This document shows, one piece after another, positions 26,780 through 35,452 of a stretch of DNA of 64,000 nt. Position 1 is the stretch's first letter, and the number at the start of each line of letters is the position of its first letter. The position numbers and the translations under genes are program-made. Source of the stretch: Flavobacterium piscis (GTDB lineage Bacteria; Bacteroidota; Bacteroidia; Flavobacteriales; Flavobacteriaceae); assembly GCF_001686925.1 (NCBI RefSeq), contig NZ_LVEN01000035.1, positions 372,001 to 436,000 of the forward strand. The letters run 5' to 3'. The notes under the pieces were generated by a model, which worked only from the letters and a program-made list of their open reading frames with translations, did no database searches and was not told where the DNA came from.

Positions 26780-26866
26780 TGTTTTTTCTACGTAGTTCTT
26801 ATGTGCATTTTAAATAAGTAAAACGCCTTTTTTAAAGTAATAAAAGCTATGTTTCTTGTGTTAAGA
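26780..26866. repeat. Family A palindromic repeat, copy 2 (worn)
   Basis: An inverted, shorter copy: TACGTAGTTCTTATGTGCAT, then GTAAAACGCCTTTT (complement of the family core) and CTATGTTTCTTGTGTT. It lies between NamZ copy 2 and murQ, so a polycistronic transcript would carry a hairpin here. Confidence 0.6.
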
Positions 26867-26965
26867 AAATCACACCCTGCTTATAAAGACAAACCAATTA
26901 ATTGCAAAATATCGAAACCGAATTATTAAACCAACTTTGGTTTCAAAAATCAAAAAAAAAGAAAA

Positions 26966-27793
26966 ATGAAAAATAAAAATCCTGAAACTGAACAAGAATC
27001 TTTGTACAAAGACTTGGATCAAATGAGCGTGAAAGAACTTCTTACGAATATCAATACAGAAGATAAAAAAGTGCCGCATATTATCGAAGAGCAGATTCCT
27101 AAAATTGAGAAACTGGTGAAAGCGATTGTGAAAAAAATGCAGTTGGGCGGCAGATTATTTTATATTGGAGCAGGAACTTCGGGACGAATTGGAATTTTGG
27201 ATGCATCAGAATGTCCTCCAACTTTTGGCGTGCCGCATGATATGATTATCGGAATAATTGCCGGTGGAGATACTGCCATTAGAAAAGCAGTTGAAAACGC
27301 CGAAGACGACACTGAACAAGCATGGAAGGACTTAGCTAAATTTGAAATTTCAAGTCTGGATTTCATTATTGGGATTGCAGCTTCAGGAAACACGCCTTAT
27401 GTTTTAGGTGCTTTGAAAAAAGCAAAAGAACACAACATCAAAACCGGAAGTATTTCGTGCATCAGCAACGGACTTATTGCGCAGGAAGCCGATTATCCTA
27501 TCGAATTGATCGTAGGACCTGAGTTCTTAACGGGAAGCACGAGAATGAAAGCCGGAACAGCCCAAAAACTAACCTTAAACATGATCTCTACTTCGGTTAT
27601 GATTAAGTTAGGAAAAGTAAAAGGCAACAAAATGGTAGACATGCAATTGTCAAACGAAAAACTGGTAAAACGCGGCATCAAGATGATTATGGAAGAACTT
27701 GGAATTGAATATGATTTAGCCGAAGAATTACTGCAAAAACACAAAAGCGTAAGAGCCGTTTTATTGTCTCAAAGCAAAAATCAGGAAAACTAG
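26966..27793 (+). CDS. murQ: N-acetylmuramic acid 6-phosphate etherase
   Basis: 275 residues, slightly shorter than the usual about 300. SIS-domain protein of the MurQ family. GAGTSGRIGILDASECPPTF is present at 68-87 with E82 (the position of E. coli Glu83), and a second acidic cluster AVENAEDDTE at 108-117 (Glu114 region). GPEFLTGSTRMKAGTAQK at about 188-205 is the phosphate-binding C-terminal signature. It cleaves the lactyl ether of MurNAc-6-P to GlcNAc-6-P and D-lactate in the cytoplasm. It sits between NamZ and the symporter, as expected for MurNAc catabolism. A short 7-bp hairpin (TCCCGAA / TTCGGGA, 27816-27831) follows the gene. Confidence 0.96.
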   Translation: MKNKNPETEQESLYKDLDQMSVKELLTNINTEDKKVPHIIEEQIPKIEKLVKAIVKKMQLGGRLFYIGAGTSGRIGILDASECPPTFGVPHDMIIGIIAGGDTAIRKAVENAEDDTEQAWKDLAKFEISSLDFIIGIAASGNTPYVLGALKKAKEHNIKTGSISCISNGLIAQEADYPIELIVGPEFLTGSTRMKAGTAQKLTLNMISTSVMIKLGKVKGNKMVDMQLSNEKLVKRGIKMIMEELGIEYDLAEELLQKHKSVRAVLLSQSKNQEN

Positions 27794-27919
27794 AACCAAA
27801 CATGACAGGTTTTTATCCCGAAAATTCGGGACTGTTAGGTTTAATCAACCGTTTTATTCATCTTTGATTCACTTTTGATTCACCAAAATTCATTAAGAAC
27901 CAACTACCAAAACTATACA

Positions 27920-29425
27920 ATGACACCAAGTACCATCCTTCTTCTTATCATCATTTATTTCGGAACTTTATTCTACATCTCGCATCGGGTGAGTAGAAAA
28001 GACGGCGGAAATGATGCTTTTTTTACCGCCAATAAAAACTCAAAATGGTATCTGGTTGCTTTTGGGATGATAGGAACGGCACTTTCAGGAGTAACCTTTA
28101 TATCTGTTCCGGGAGAAGTTGGCGCACCAAGTGGCGAGCAATTCAAGTATTTTCAGTTTGTTTTGGGTAATGCAATAGGTTTTATAGTAATCACAAAATT
28201 ATTATTGCCGTTGTATTATCGAATGAATTTAACTTCGATTTATGGCTATATCGAGCAACGAATGGGCTTTTATAGCTATAAAACCGCAGCGTCTATTTTC
28301 CTGATCAGCAGAACGGTAAGCTCGGCGTTCCGACTTTATTTGGTTGTGATTGTACTACAGCGTTTTGTATTCGATTTTTATCATATTCCGTTTGCCGTTA
28401 CAGTTTTGATTTCATTGTTGCTAATTTTTTCTTATACATACAGAGGCGGCTTAAAAACGATTATTATAACCGATACTTTACAGACTTTTTTTCTGGTAAC
28501 CTCTGTTTTTCTTACCATTTATTTCATCTGCGACCGTATGGATTTAAGTGCGATTGGCGCTTTCGAAGAAGTAAAAAACAGTAATTATTCTAAAATATTT
28601 TTCTTTGATGATTTTCTGGGAAGTAAATTCCATTTTGTCAAACAAATATTAGGCGGAATGTTTGTAACCATTGCCATGACAGGATTGGATCAGGATTTAA
28701 TGCAAAAAAACCTGAGCTGTAAAAACATTGGCGAAGCACAAAAAAACATGTTCACTTTTACAGGAATCTTTGTTGTAATCAACATTTTCTTTTTGAGTGT
28801 TGGTGCTTTACTTTATATCTATGCCAACAAAAACGGCATCGCAATCCCTACTGATTTAGTAACCGGCAAACCAAGAACCGATTTACTTTTCCCGGAAATC
28901 GCACTGAATCATTTGGCTACAATTCCGGCAATTGTATTTTTATTAGGAATCATTGCAGCGACATTTGCTACGACAGATTCTGCCTTAACAGCTTTAACTA
29001 CTTCTTTTTGCGTTGATTTTTTAGGTATGGATAAAGCCGAAAACAGCAAGAAAAATACCGTTAGAACAAGACATTTAGTTCACATTAGTTTCTCTGCATT
29101 GATTTTCTTTGTCATCCTAATTTTCAATTCGATCAACGATAGTTCAGTGGTTGGAATGATCTTCAAAGTGGCGTCTTATACTTATGGTCCATTATTAGGA
29201 TTATACGCTTTTGGATTGTTCCAGAAATCAAGACATGTAAAAGATAAATTTGTTCCGGTAATTTGTTTATTATCGCCTTTCTTCACGTATTTAATCAATG
29301 AAAATTCAGCAATGTTATTTTCAGGATATGTTTTTGATAATGAATTAATTGTACTAAACGGACTCATAACGTATTTAGGATTATACCTGACAAGTTCCCG
29401 CAGCACTGAAAAAATAAGTTTTTAA
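27920..29425 (+). CDS. Sodium:solute symporter family transporter, probable MurNAc importer
   Basis: 501 residues from the ATG at 27920 (MTPSTILLLIIIYFGTLFYI), which starts directly with the first membrane helix; the upstream ATG at 27875 would add a polar 15-residue tail. About 13 transmembrane helices. Solute-sodium symporter hallmarks are GTALSGVTFISVPG near residue 50, SRTVSSAFRLY and the ATTDSALTALTTSF helix near 355. I recall that Tannerella forsythia has a MurNAc importer beside MurQ. The surroundings (MurQ upstream, NagZ-AmiE downstream) suggest MurNAc, GlcNAc or a related monosaccharide. Sialic acid or sugar symport is the alternative. Confidence 0.85.
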   Translation: MTPSTILLLIIIYFGTLFYISHRVSRKDGGNDAFFTANKNSKWYLVAFGMIGTALSGVTFISVPGEVGAPSGEQFKYFQFVLGNAIGFIVITKLLLPLYYRMNLTSIYGYIEQRMGFYSYKTAASIFLISRTVSSAFRLYLVVIVLQRFVFDFYHIPFAVTVLISLLLIFSYTYRGGLKTIIITDTLQTFFLVTSVFLTIYFICDRMDLSAIGAFEEVKNSNYSKIFFFDDFLGSKFHFVKQILGGMFVTIAMTGLDQDLMQKNLSCKNIGEAQKNMFTFTGIFVVINIFFLSVGALLYIYANKNGIAIPTDLVTGKPRTDLLFPEIALNHLATIPAIVFLLGIIAATFATTDSALTALTTSFCVDFLGMDKAENSKKNTVRTRHLVHISFSALIFFVILIFNSINDSSVVGMIFKVASYTYGPLLGLYAFGLFQKSRHVKDKFVPVICLLSPFFTYLINENSAMLFSGYVFDNELIVLNGLITYLGLYLTSSRSTEKISF

Positions 29426-29458
29426 AACCACCTTAAAAACACAACTCTATTGAATAAT

Positions 29459-29494
29459 CAATTGAAACTTTTTGAAAAAATAAGATTTCAATTG
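29459..29494. promoter_or_regulatory. Inverted repeat upstream of the NagZ-AmiE gene
   Basis: CAATTGAAA (29459-29467) and TTTCAATTG (29486-29494) form a perfect 9-bp inverted repeat with an 18-nt spacer, ending 17 nt before the start codon. It could be an operator or an mRNA hairpin affecting translation. No -7/-33 pair is evident. Confidence 0.4.
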
Positions 29495-29511
29495 CCCAAA
29501 AAATAATAAAC

Positions 29512-32511
29512 ATGAAAGATTACATCATAAAAATCAGCCTTTGCGCTTCATTTTTATTTTTAATCACCAATTGTGGCGTTTCAAAAAAAAACAATACAAT
29601 TAAAGATTTAAAAACAGATCCCGTTACTACAGATACAGTCGTTTATACGGCTCCAAAAACATCTGAGAAAAAGACTTTTTTCAAAGATTCAGATAAAGAG
29701 ACTGCCTGGGTCGACAGTATTTACAACAAAATGTCACTTCGTGAAAAAGTAGGTCAATTGTTTATGATTTCGGCTTATTCGAATAAAGATTCTGTTCACG
29801 TAAACGAAGTCAATAAACTGGTTCAGGATTATAAAGTAGGCGGAGTAATCTTTTTTCAGGGCGGGCCGGTTCGTCAGGCGAAATTGACCAATCTGTACCA
29901 ATCGAAAGCAAAAGTGCCTTTGTTCGTAGGAATTGATGCCGAATGGGGATTGGCAATGCGATTGGATTCTACTTACCGATATCCGTGGAATATGACTTTG
30001 GGCGCGATTCAGGATTTGAATTTAATTGAGAAAGTGGGTCGAAATATGGCCAACGAAAACAAACGAATCGGAATTCATTTTAATTTTGCTCCGGTTTTAG
30101 ATATCAATACCAACCCTAAAAATCCAATAATTGGAAACCGTTCTTTTGGCGAAGACAAAGTTAATGTAAGCGAAAAAGCGATTGCTTTAATGAAAGGCGT
30201 ACAAAGTCAGGGCGTTTTTAGTACCGGAAAACATTTCCCCGGACATGGCGATACCGCAACAGATTCTCATCAAGCTTTGCCTTTGGTTACTTTTTCGAAA
30301 GAAAGACTGGAGCAAATCGAATTATATCCGTACAAAAGAATATTTGATGAAGGTTTAGTTTCGGTGATGGTTGGGCATCTTAATATTCCAAGTTTAGAAA
30401 CAACTCCAAATATGCCTTCTTCGGCTTCTTATAATGTAGTGACCAACCTGCTTCAAAAAGAGTTAGGTTTTGAAGGTTTAATTTTTACAGATGGTTTGGC
30501 CATGAAAGGCGCCAGTAATTTTAAAGGTCCCGGAGATTTAGAAATCGCGGTAATTCTTGCCGGAAATGATATTTTACTTTGTCCTGAAAATATTCCCGTA
30601 GCGGTGCAAAAACTGGAAGCAGCCTATAATGAAAATGTGATTACTGAGGAACGCCTGGCACATTCGGTAAAAAAAATACTGCATTATAAATTCAAAGCAG
30701 GATTAAATCATTACAAGCCAATTGATATGGCTAATATTTATACGGATCTTAATCCGTCGCAAAATGATGCGCTGCATTATCAATTGTATGAAAACGCCAT
30801 TACTGTTTTAAAAAATGAAAAGGAAATATTGCCTATAAAAGAACTCGATCAAAAAATTGCCTACGTAAAATTAGGCGATGATACGAACAGTACTTTTGTT
30901 TCTACATTAAAAAAATATACCGAAATAACAGAAGTTAAAGACACCAATCTTGACAGCCTGAATAAGGAATTGAGAAAATTTGACAAGGTAATTATCAGCT
31001 TTCATAAAGTAAATAAACCTTGGGAAAAACAAGAATTTACTTTAACCGAAATGCTTTGGCTGAAAGAAATTGCGAAACACAACGACGTAATTCTCGACAT
31101 TTTTGCGAAGCCTTATTCATTATTGTCCATTTCTGATTTTGATGATATTGAAGGCTTGGTGGTTTCGTACCAAAATTCAGATATCAGTCAGGTCGTTTCT
31201 GCCGAATTACTTTTTGGTGCTATTGCAGCCAAAGGAAAACTGCCGGTATCCATCAATACTTCATTCAAAGTAAATGACGGATTAACGACCGAAAAATTGA
31301 ATCGTCTCGCTTTTACCGCTCCGGAAAATGTGAATATGAATCCCGCCATTCTATCAAAAATCGATGCGGTGGCGCAAAAAGCAATTGACGGCAAAATGGC
31401 GCCGGGAATGCAGGTTTTGGTGGCCAGAAAAGGAAGTGTAATTTTTCAGAAATCATACGGAAATCAAACTTATGAGAACGGGAAAAAAGTAACCAACACC
31501 GATTTATATGATGTTGCTTCTATTTCGAAAATGATTTCGACATTGCCCAACGTGATGCAATTGTACGATAAAGAAAAAGTAAATCTCGATACCAAATTGA
31601 AAGATATGGTGCCGTTTTTTGCCAAAACAAACAAAGAAAACATCATTTTCAAGGATTTACTAACGCATTATGCCGGACTTCAGGCTTGGATTCCTTTTTA
31701 TAAAGCCACTTTAGACAATCAGGGAAAACCTTCTGAAAAATACTATCGTAAAATTGCCGGACCTGACTTTACCACAAAAGTGGCAGACAACCTTTACATT
31801 CGAAATGATTATCACGATACGATCATGAAAATCATTGCCGATAGTCCGGTATCGCTTAAAAAAGAATACAAATACAGCGACTTTACTTTTATCATTTTAA
31901 AAGAATATCTGGAAAGAAAAACGCATAAAAAACTGGAAGATCTGAGCCAACAGAATTTTTACAGCACACTGGGGATGAACAATACGCTTTACAATCCGTT
32001 AGATAAATTCGATAAAAGCAACATTGCCCCTACCGAAGTTGATACGTATTTCAGGCATCAGGTTATTCAGGGTTATGTGCACGATATGGCAGCAGCAATG
32101 GAAGGCGGAGTTGCCGGTCATGCCGGAATTTTTTCTAACGCTATGGATGTTGCCAAAATGATGCAAATGTATTTGCAAAAAGGAAATTACGGTAATAAAG
32201 AATATTTCTCTCCACAAACATTTGATGCCTTTAATACTTGTTATTATGCCAATCAAGGCGTTCAGAGAGGTTTAGGTTTTGATAAACGAATTGGTAAAGA
32301 CGGACCAACCTGTGCTTGTGTATCGCCATCAAGTTTTGGTCATACCGGATTTACAGGAAACATCGCCTGGGTAGATCCTGAAACAGAAATTGTTTATGTA
32401 TTTTTATCCAACAGAACCTATCCGGGAACAAATGGCGATGAGAATAAATTAGCAAAAGGAAAAATTAGAGAAGAAATTCAGCAAATTATTCAGGAAGCTA
32501 TTATAAAATAA
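29512..32511 (+). CDS. NagZ-type beta-N-acetylglucosaminidase (GH3) fused to an AmiE-like serine hydrolase, lipoprotein
   Basis: 999 residues, more than twice a normal NagZ. A lipoprotein signal ends at Cys21 (FLITNC). The GH3 domain (about 65-405) shows IDAEWGLAMR, K240-H-F-P-G-H-G-D-T-A-T-D-S-H253 (the NagZ Asp-His acid/base loop) and FTDGLAMKGAS near 335 with the nucleophile Asp. A linker or GH3 C-like domain follows (about 405-600). The C-terminal beta-lactamase-fold domain (about 620-999) has ASISK near residue 670 (SxxK), KYSDFTF (YxN type) and FGHTGFTGN. B. subtilis NagZ and AmiE do the two steps in sequence (GlcNAc removal, then stem-peptide removal), so this looks like one bifunctional muropeptide enzyme anchored in a membrane. 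Confidence 0.9.
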   Translation: MKDYIIKISLCASFLFLITNCGVSKKNNTIKDLKTDPVTTDTVVYTAPKTSEKKTFFKDSDKETAWVDSIYNKMSLREKVGQLFMISAYSNKDSVHVNEVNKLVQDYKVGGVIFFQGGPVRQAKLTNLYQSKAKVPLFVGIDAEWGLAMRLDSTYRYPWNMTLGAIQDLNLIEKVGRNMANENKRIGIHFNFAPVLDINTNPKNPIIGNRSFGEDKVNVSEKAIALMKGVQSQGVFSTGKHFPGHGDTATDSHQALPLVTFSKERLEQIELYPYKRIFDEGLVSVMVGHLNIPSLETTPNMPSSASYNVVTNLLQKELGFEGLIFTDGLAMKGASNFKGPGDLEIAVILAGNDILLCPENIPVAVQKLEAAYNENVITEERLAHSVKKILHYKFKAGLNHYKPIDMANIYTDLNPSQNDALHYQLYENAITVLKNEKEILPIKELDQKIAYVKLGDDTNSTFVSTLKKYTEITEVKDTNLDSLNKELRKFDKVIISFHKVNKPWEKQEFTLTEMLWLKEIAKHNDVILDIFAKPYSLLSISDFDDIEGLVVSYQNSDISQVVSAELLFGAIAAKGKLPVSINTSFKVNDGLTTEKLNRLAFTAPENVNMNPAILSKIDAVAQKAIDGKMAPGMQVLVARKGSVIFQKSYGNQTYENGKKVTNTDLYDVASISKMISTLPNVMQLYDKEKVNLDTKLKDMVPFFAKTNKENIIFKDLLTHYAGLQAWIPFYKATLDNQGKPSEKYYRKIAGPDFTTKVADNLYIRNDYHDTIMKIIADSPVSLKKEYKYSDFTFIILKEYLERKTHKKLEDLSQQNFYSTLGMNNTLYNPLDKFDKSNIAPTEVDTYFRHQVIQGYVHDMAAAMEGGVAGHAGIFSNAMDVAKMMQMYLQKGNYGNKEYFSPQTFDAFNTCYYANQGVQRGLGFDKRIGKDGPTCACVSPSSFGHTGFTGNIAWVDPETEIVYVFLSNRTYPGTNGDENKLAKGKIREEIQQIIQEAIIK

Positions 32512-32546
32512 AAAAATACGAGTTGGCTTATAAGTGGGCATTTTTT

Positions 32547-32690
32547 TTAAACACATAGAAACATAGTTTTCTGTTTTTAAAAAGAATTCAAAAAAGAAAT
32601 ACATTTCTTTCGCATAGCTGGATATGTGTATTTTAAACAATTGAAACGCCTATTTTGAGTTGTAAAATCTATGTTTCTATCTGTTTAAAA
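32547..32690. repeat. Family A palindromic repeat, copy 3
   Basis: About 144 bp from TTTAAACACATAGAAACATAG to CTATGTTTCTATCTGTTTAA, with an inverted core TTGAAACGCC and an internal GCATAGCTGGATATGTG. It lies between the NagZ-AmiE gene and anmK, leaving about 46 bp before the anmK start. Confidence 0.8.
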
Positions 32691-32736
32691 TAATTATACA
32701 CAACGAAGAATAATTTTCTTAAAAAAAAACAATGTT

Positions 32737-33945
32737 ATGAATGCAAATCTGGAATCACTCTATAAAATTGCCCAAAAACCATCACGAACTATTATCGGAT
32801 TAATGTCTGGTACTTCATTGGATGGTTTGGATGTGGCTTTATGCGAAATTTCAGGTTCAGGCGACACTACGGAAGTGCGATTAATTCAATTTGACACCGT
32901 TGATTATTCTGAAGAAGCAAAAACCGAAATCAGAAACGTATTTGCCAAACCCACTATCGATTTTCAGAATTTGGTTTTATTGAATGAATGGATCGGAATT
33001 CTTCATGCCAATATTATTCTGGATCGTTTGAACCATTGGAAAATTCCGGCTGAAAAAATAGATTTGGTGGCTTCCCACGGACAAACTGTTTTTCATGCTC
33101 CGAAAATTTTGCATCAGCAGGAAAAATTTCCAAACGGTACTTTGCAAATTGGCGACGGAGATCATATTGCTGTAAAAACCGGCATTATAACCATTTCTGA
33201 CTTCAGGCAAAAACACCTTGCTGCCGGCGGCGAAGGAGCACCATTGGCCGTTTACGGAGATTACTTTTTGTTTGGAAAAAAAGACGAAAACCGCATTATG
33301 CTCAATATGGGCGGTATTGCTAATTTTACTTATTTGCCCTCAAGTAATAATCCCGAAGAAGTTTTTGTTACCGATACAGGAACAGGAAATACGCTAATTG
33401 ATGCTTTGACCCGACTTCATTTTCCTGAAAAATCGTATGACAAAGATGCCGAAATTGCGAAACAAGGCCATGTCAATTCTGCTCTTCTAAAAGCTTTAAA
33501 AGAAGATGAATTCTTTGTTAAGCCTTTCCCTAAAACTACAGGTCCGGAACTTTTTAGTATTGACTATGTTCGAAAAGCGCAAACCCAAAGCAATACCCAA
33601 AATATTACTATCGAAGACTTATTAGCAACATTAACCCGATTTAGCGCAGAAACAATTGCAGAAGCTATACATTCGGCCATAAACAATACCAAGTATTCTC
33701 CTGAAACTTTCACCATTTATATGTCAGGCGGAGGCGCGCACAACCCATTATTAGTGGGTTGGCTAAAAGAATTATTGCCTTGTACTTTTGAAAATACCGA
33801 TGTTTTAGGCATTTCAGGCGATGCAAAAGAAGCCATATTATTTGCCATTTTAGCCAATGAAACCGTTTCCGGAGGTACTTCTGATTTTGGCCCACGAAAA
33901 AGAATTCCATCCGTATCGATGGGAAAAATTTCTTTTCCGAATTAA
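32737..33945 (+). CDS. anmK: Anhydro-N-acetylmuramic acid kinase
   Basis: 402 residues. AnmK family hallmarks: IGLMSGTSLDGLDVAL at about 20-35 (ATP/phosphate loop), VASHGQTVFHAP near 108, LQIGDGDHIA, DFRQKHLAAGGEGAPL at about 153-169, LNMGGIANFTYL, DTGTGNTLIDAL and YMSGGGAHNPLL near 330. The enzyme opens the 1,6-anhydro ring of anhydroMurNAc while phosphorylating it to MurNAc-6-P, the MurQ substrate. That links the cell's own wall turnover to the pathway, because anhydroMurNAc comes from lytic transglycosylases. It precedes the NagX-like gene by 63 bp, so it is probably co-transcribed with it. Confidence 0.96.
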   Translation: MNANLESLYKIAQKPSRTIIGLMSGTSLDGLDVALCEISGSGDTTEVRLIQFDTVDYSEEAKTEIRNVFAKPTIDFQNLVLLNEWIGILHANIILDRLNHWKIPAEKIDLVASHGQTVFHAPKILHQQEKFPNGTLQIGDGDHIAVKTGIITISDFRQKHLAAGGEGAPLAVYGDYFLFGKKDENRIMLNMGGIANFTYLPSSNNPEEVFVTDTGTGNTLIDALTRLHFPEKSYDKDAEIAKQGHVNSALLKALKEDEFFVKPFPKTTGPELFSIDYVRKAQTQSNTQNITIEDLLATLTRFSAETIAEAIHSAINNTKYSPETFTIYMSGGGAHNPLLVGWLKELLPCTFENTDVLGISGDAKEAILFAILANETVSGGTSDFGPRKRIPSVSMGKISFPN

Positions 33946-34008
33946 AAAAACAATCCCAATTTTCTCTTTTTTTAGATAATTAACGAAACCAAAAAAATAA
34001 CCGAACCA

Positions 34009-35280
34009 ATGACAAAAGAACGTTTAATATCACTGGATGTATTTAGAGGATTTACCATTTTATTGATGACCATTGTCAACAATCCGGGAAGCTGGGCCTC
34101 TATTTATCCGCCTTTAGAACACGCCGAATGGCACGGATGTACTCCTACCGATTTAGTATTTCCTTTTTTCGTTTTTATAATGGGAACCGCGATTCCGTTT
34201 GCAATGCCAACGAAACATTTTGATTTGGCGGTTTTTAATAAAATTATGGTTCGTTCGTTACGAATCTTCTGTTTGGGATTTTTTCTCGCTTTTTTCAGCC
34301 GATTCGAATTATTTGGTTTAGAAGGAATTCCGTTATTAATCGTGAGATTACTAATCACTTTTGCAGTAGCTTATGCCCTTTTAGGCAACTTTACTTTAAA
34401 AGTCAAAACCTATCTCGCAGTAGGGATTTTTGCCATACTAATATCCTTAGCCTACAGCGGAATCGAAGCTTTTGAAGACGTAAGAATTCCTGGCGTTCTG
34501 CAACGAATAGGAATTGTATATTTCTTTACTTCTATTTTATATTTAAAAACAAACCTGAAAACGCAACTTATCGTTGCTGCTTCGATTTTATTGATTTACT
34601 GGATTTTGATGGCTTTTGTTCCGGTTCCGGGATTCGGCCCCGCCAATTTCGACAAAGGAACTAATCTGGCTGCGTGGTTAGACAATTTACTTTTAAACGG
34701 ACATTTATGGGCTTCTAGTAAAACCTGGGATCCTGAAGGAATTTTGAGCACTTTACCAGCCATTGGTACAGGAATCATGGGAATGTTTATTGGTCAAATA
34801 CTAAACATGCAAATCACCAAAATCGAAATTGTAAAAAAACTAGCTATTACAGGAATTGTTTTGGTCGCTTTGGGTTTACTCTGGAACACCTTTTTCCCAA
34901 TCAACAAATCGCTTTGGACAAGTTCGTATGTTTTATACACGGCCGGAATTGCTACAATCTGTTTAACTCTTTTATATTATATAATAGATGTTGCAAACTA
35001 TACAAAATGGACAAAACTATTTTTAATCTGGGGCGTAAATCCTATGATTGTGTTTTTCTTTTCAGGAATTATTCCGAGAGCTTTAAGTGCAATTAAGGTA
35101 CAAAGTCCGGAAATAGCTTCAGAAGAAATTAGTCTTCAAACGTCGATTTACAAATACGGAATTGCAACCTGGTTCGAAAATCCGTTGAATGCGTCGTTGG
35201 CTTATGCTATTTTATATGCTATATTTTGGTCTTGCATCTTATGGGTTTTTTATAAAAAGAAATTGATTTTTAAAGTTTAA
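34009..35280 (+). CDS. NagX-type acyltransferase (DUF5009, heparan-alpha-glucosaminide N-acetyltransferase family)
   Basis: 423 residues with about 11 membrane helices. The N-terminus has the family pattern RLISLDVFRGFTILLMTIVN, then W-x-S-x-Y-x-x-L-x-H-A-x-W-H-G-C-T-P-T-D-L-V-F-P-F-F-V-F-I-M-G. Relatives include human HGSNAT and bacterial NagX, found in GlcNAc utilisation clusters. It could transfer an acetyl group across the inner membrane to glucosamine, which would protect or make usable a de-acetylated sugar. The role is inferred from family and place in the operon, 63 bp after anmK. The protein lacks a signal peptide, as expected for a polytopic inner-membrane enzyme. Confidence 0.85.
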   Translation: MTKERLISLDVFRGFTILLMTIVNNPGSWASIYPPLEHAEWHGCTPTDLVFPFFVFIMGTAIPFAMPTKHFDLAVFNKIMVRSLRIFCLGFFLAFFSRFELFGLEGIPLLIVRLLITFAVAYALLGNFTLKVKTYLAVGIFAILISLAYSGIEAFEDVRIPGVLQRIGIVYFFTSILYLKTNLKTQLIVAASILLIYWILMAFVPVPGFGPANFDKGTNLAAWLDNLLLNGHLWASSKTWDPEGILSTLPAIGTGIMGMFIGQILNMQITKIEIVKKLAITGIVLVALGLLWNTFFPINKSLWTSSYVLYTAGIATICLTLLYYIIDVANYTKWTKLFLIWGVNPMIVFFFSGIIPRALSAIKVQSPEIASEEISLQTSIYKYGIATWFENPLNASLAYAILYAIFWSCILWVFYKKKLIFKV

Positions 35281-35305
35281 AAAAGACTTTACAAGTTTTT
35301 TTTCC

Positions 35306-35407
35306 CCACGAATTCCACGAATGAGCACGAATTTTTTATGTTAATTGCGCATAATAATTAATATCCATTTGAATATTTTAATTAGTGAAAATTCGTGAAA
35401 TTCGTGG
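35306..35407. repeat. Family C palindromic repeat between NagX and the beta-lactamase gene
   Basis: CCACGAATTCCACGAAT (35306-35322) and ATTCGTGAAATTCGTGG (35391-35407) are inverted copies with one mismatch and a 68-nt spacer. It is the same family as 4880-4970. Confidence 0.75.
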
Positions 35408-35452
35408 CGAAAAACTTTTTCTAAAATCCGACTAATATTTTAAAGCATCAAT

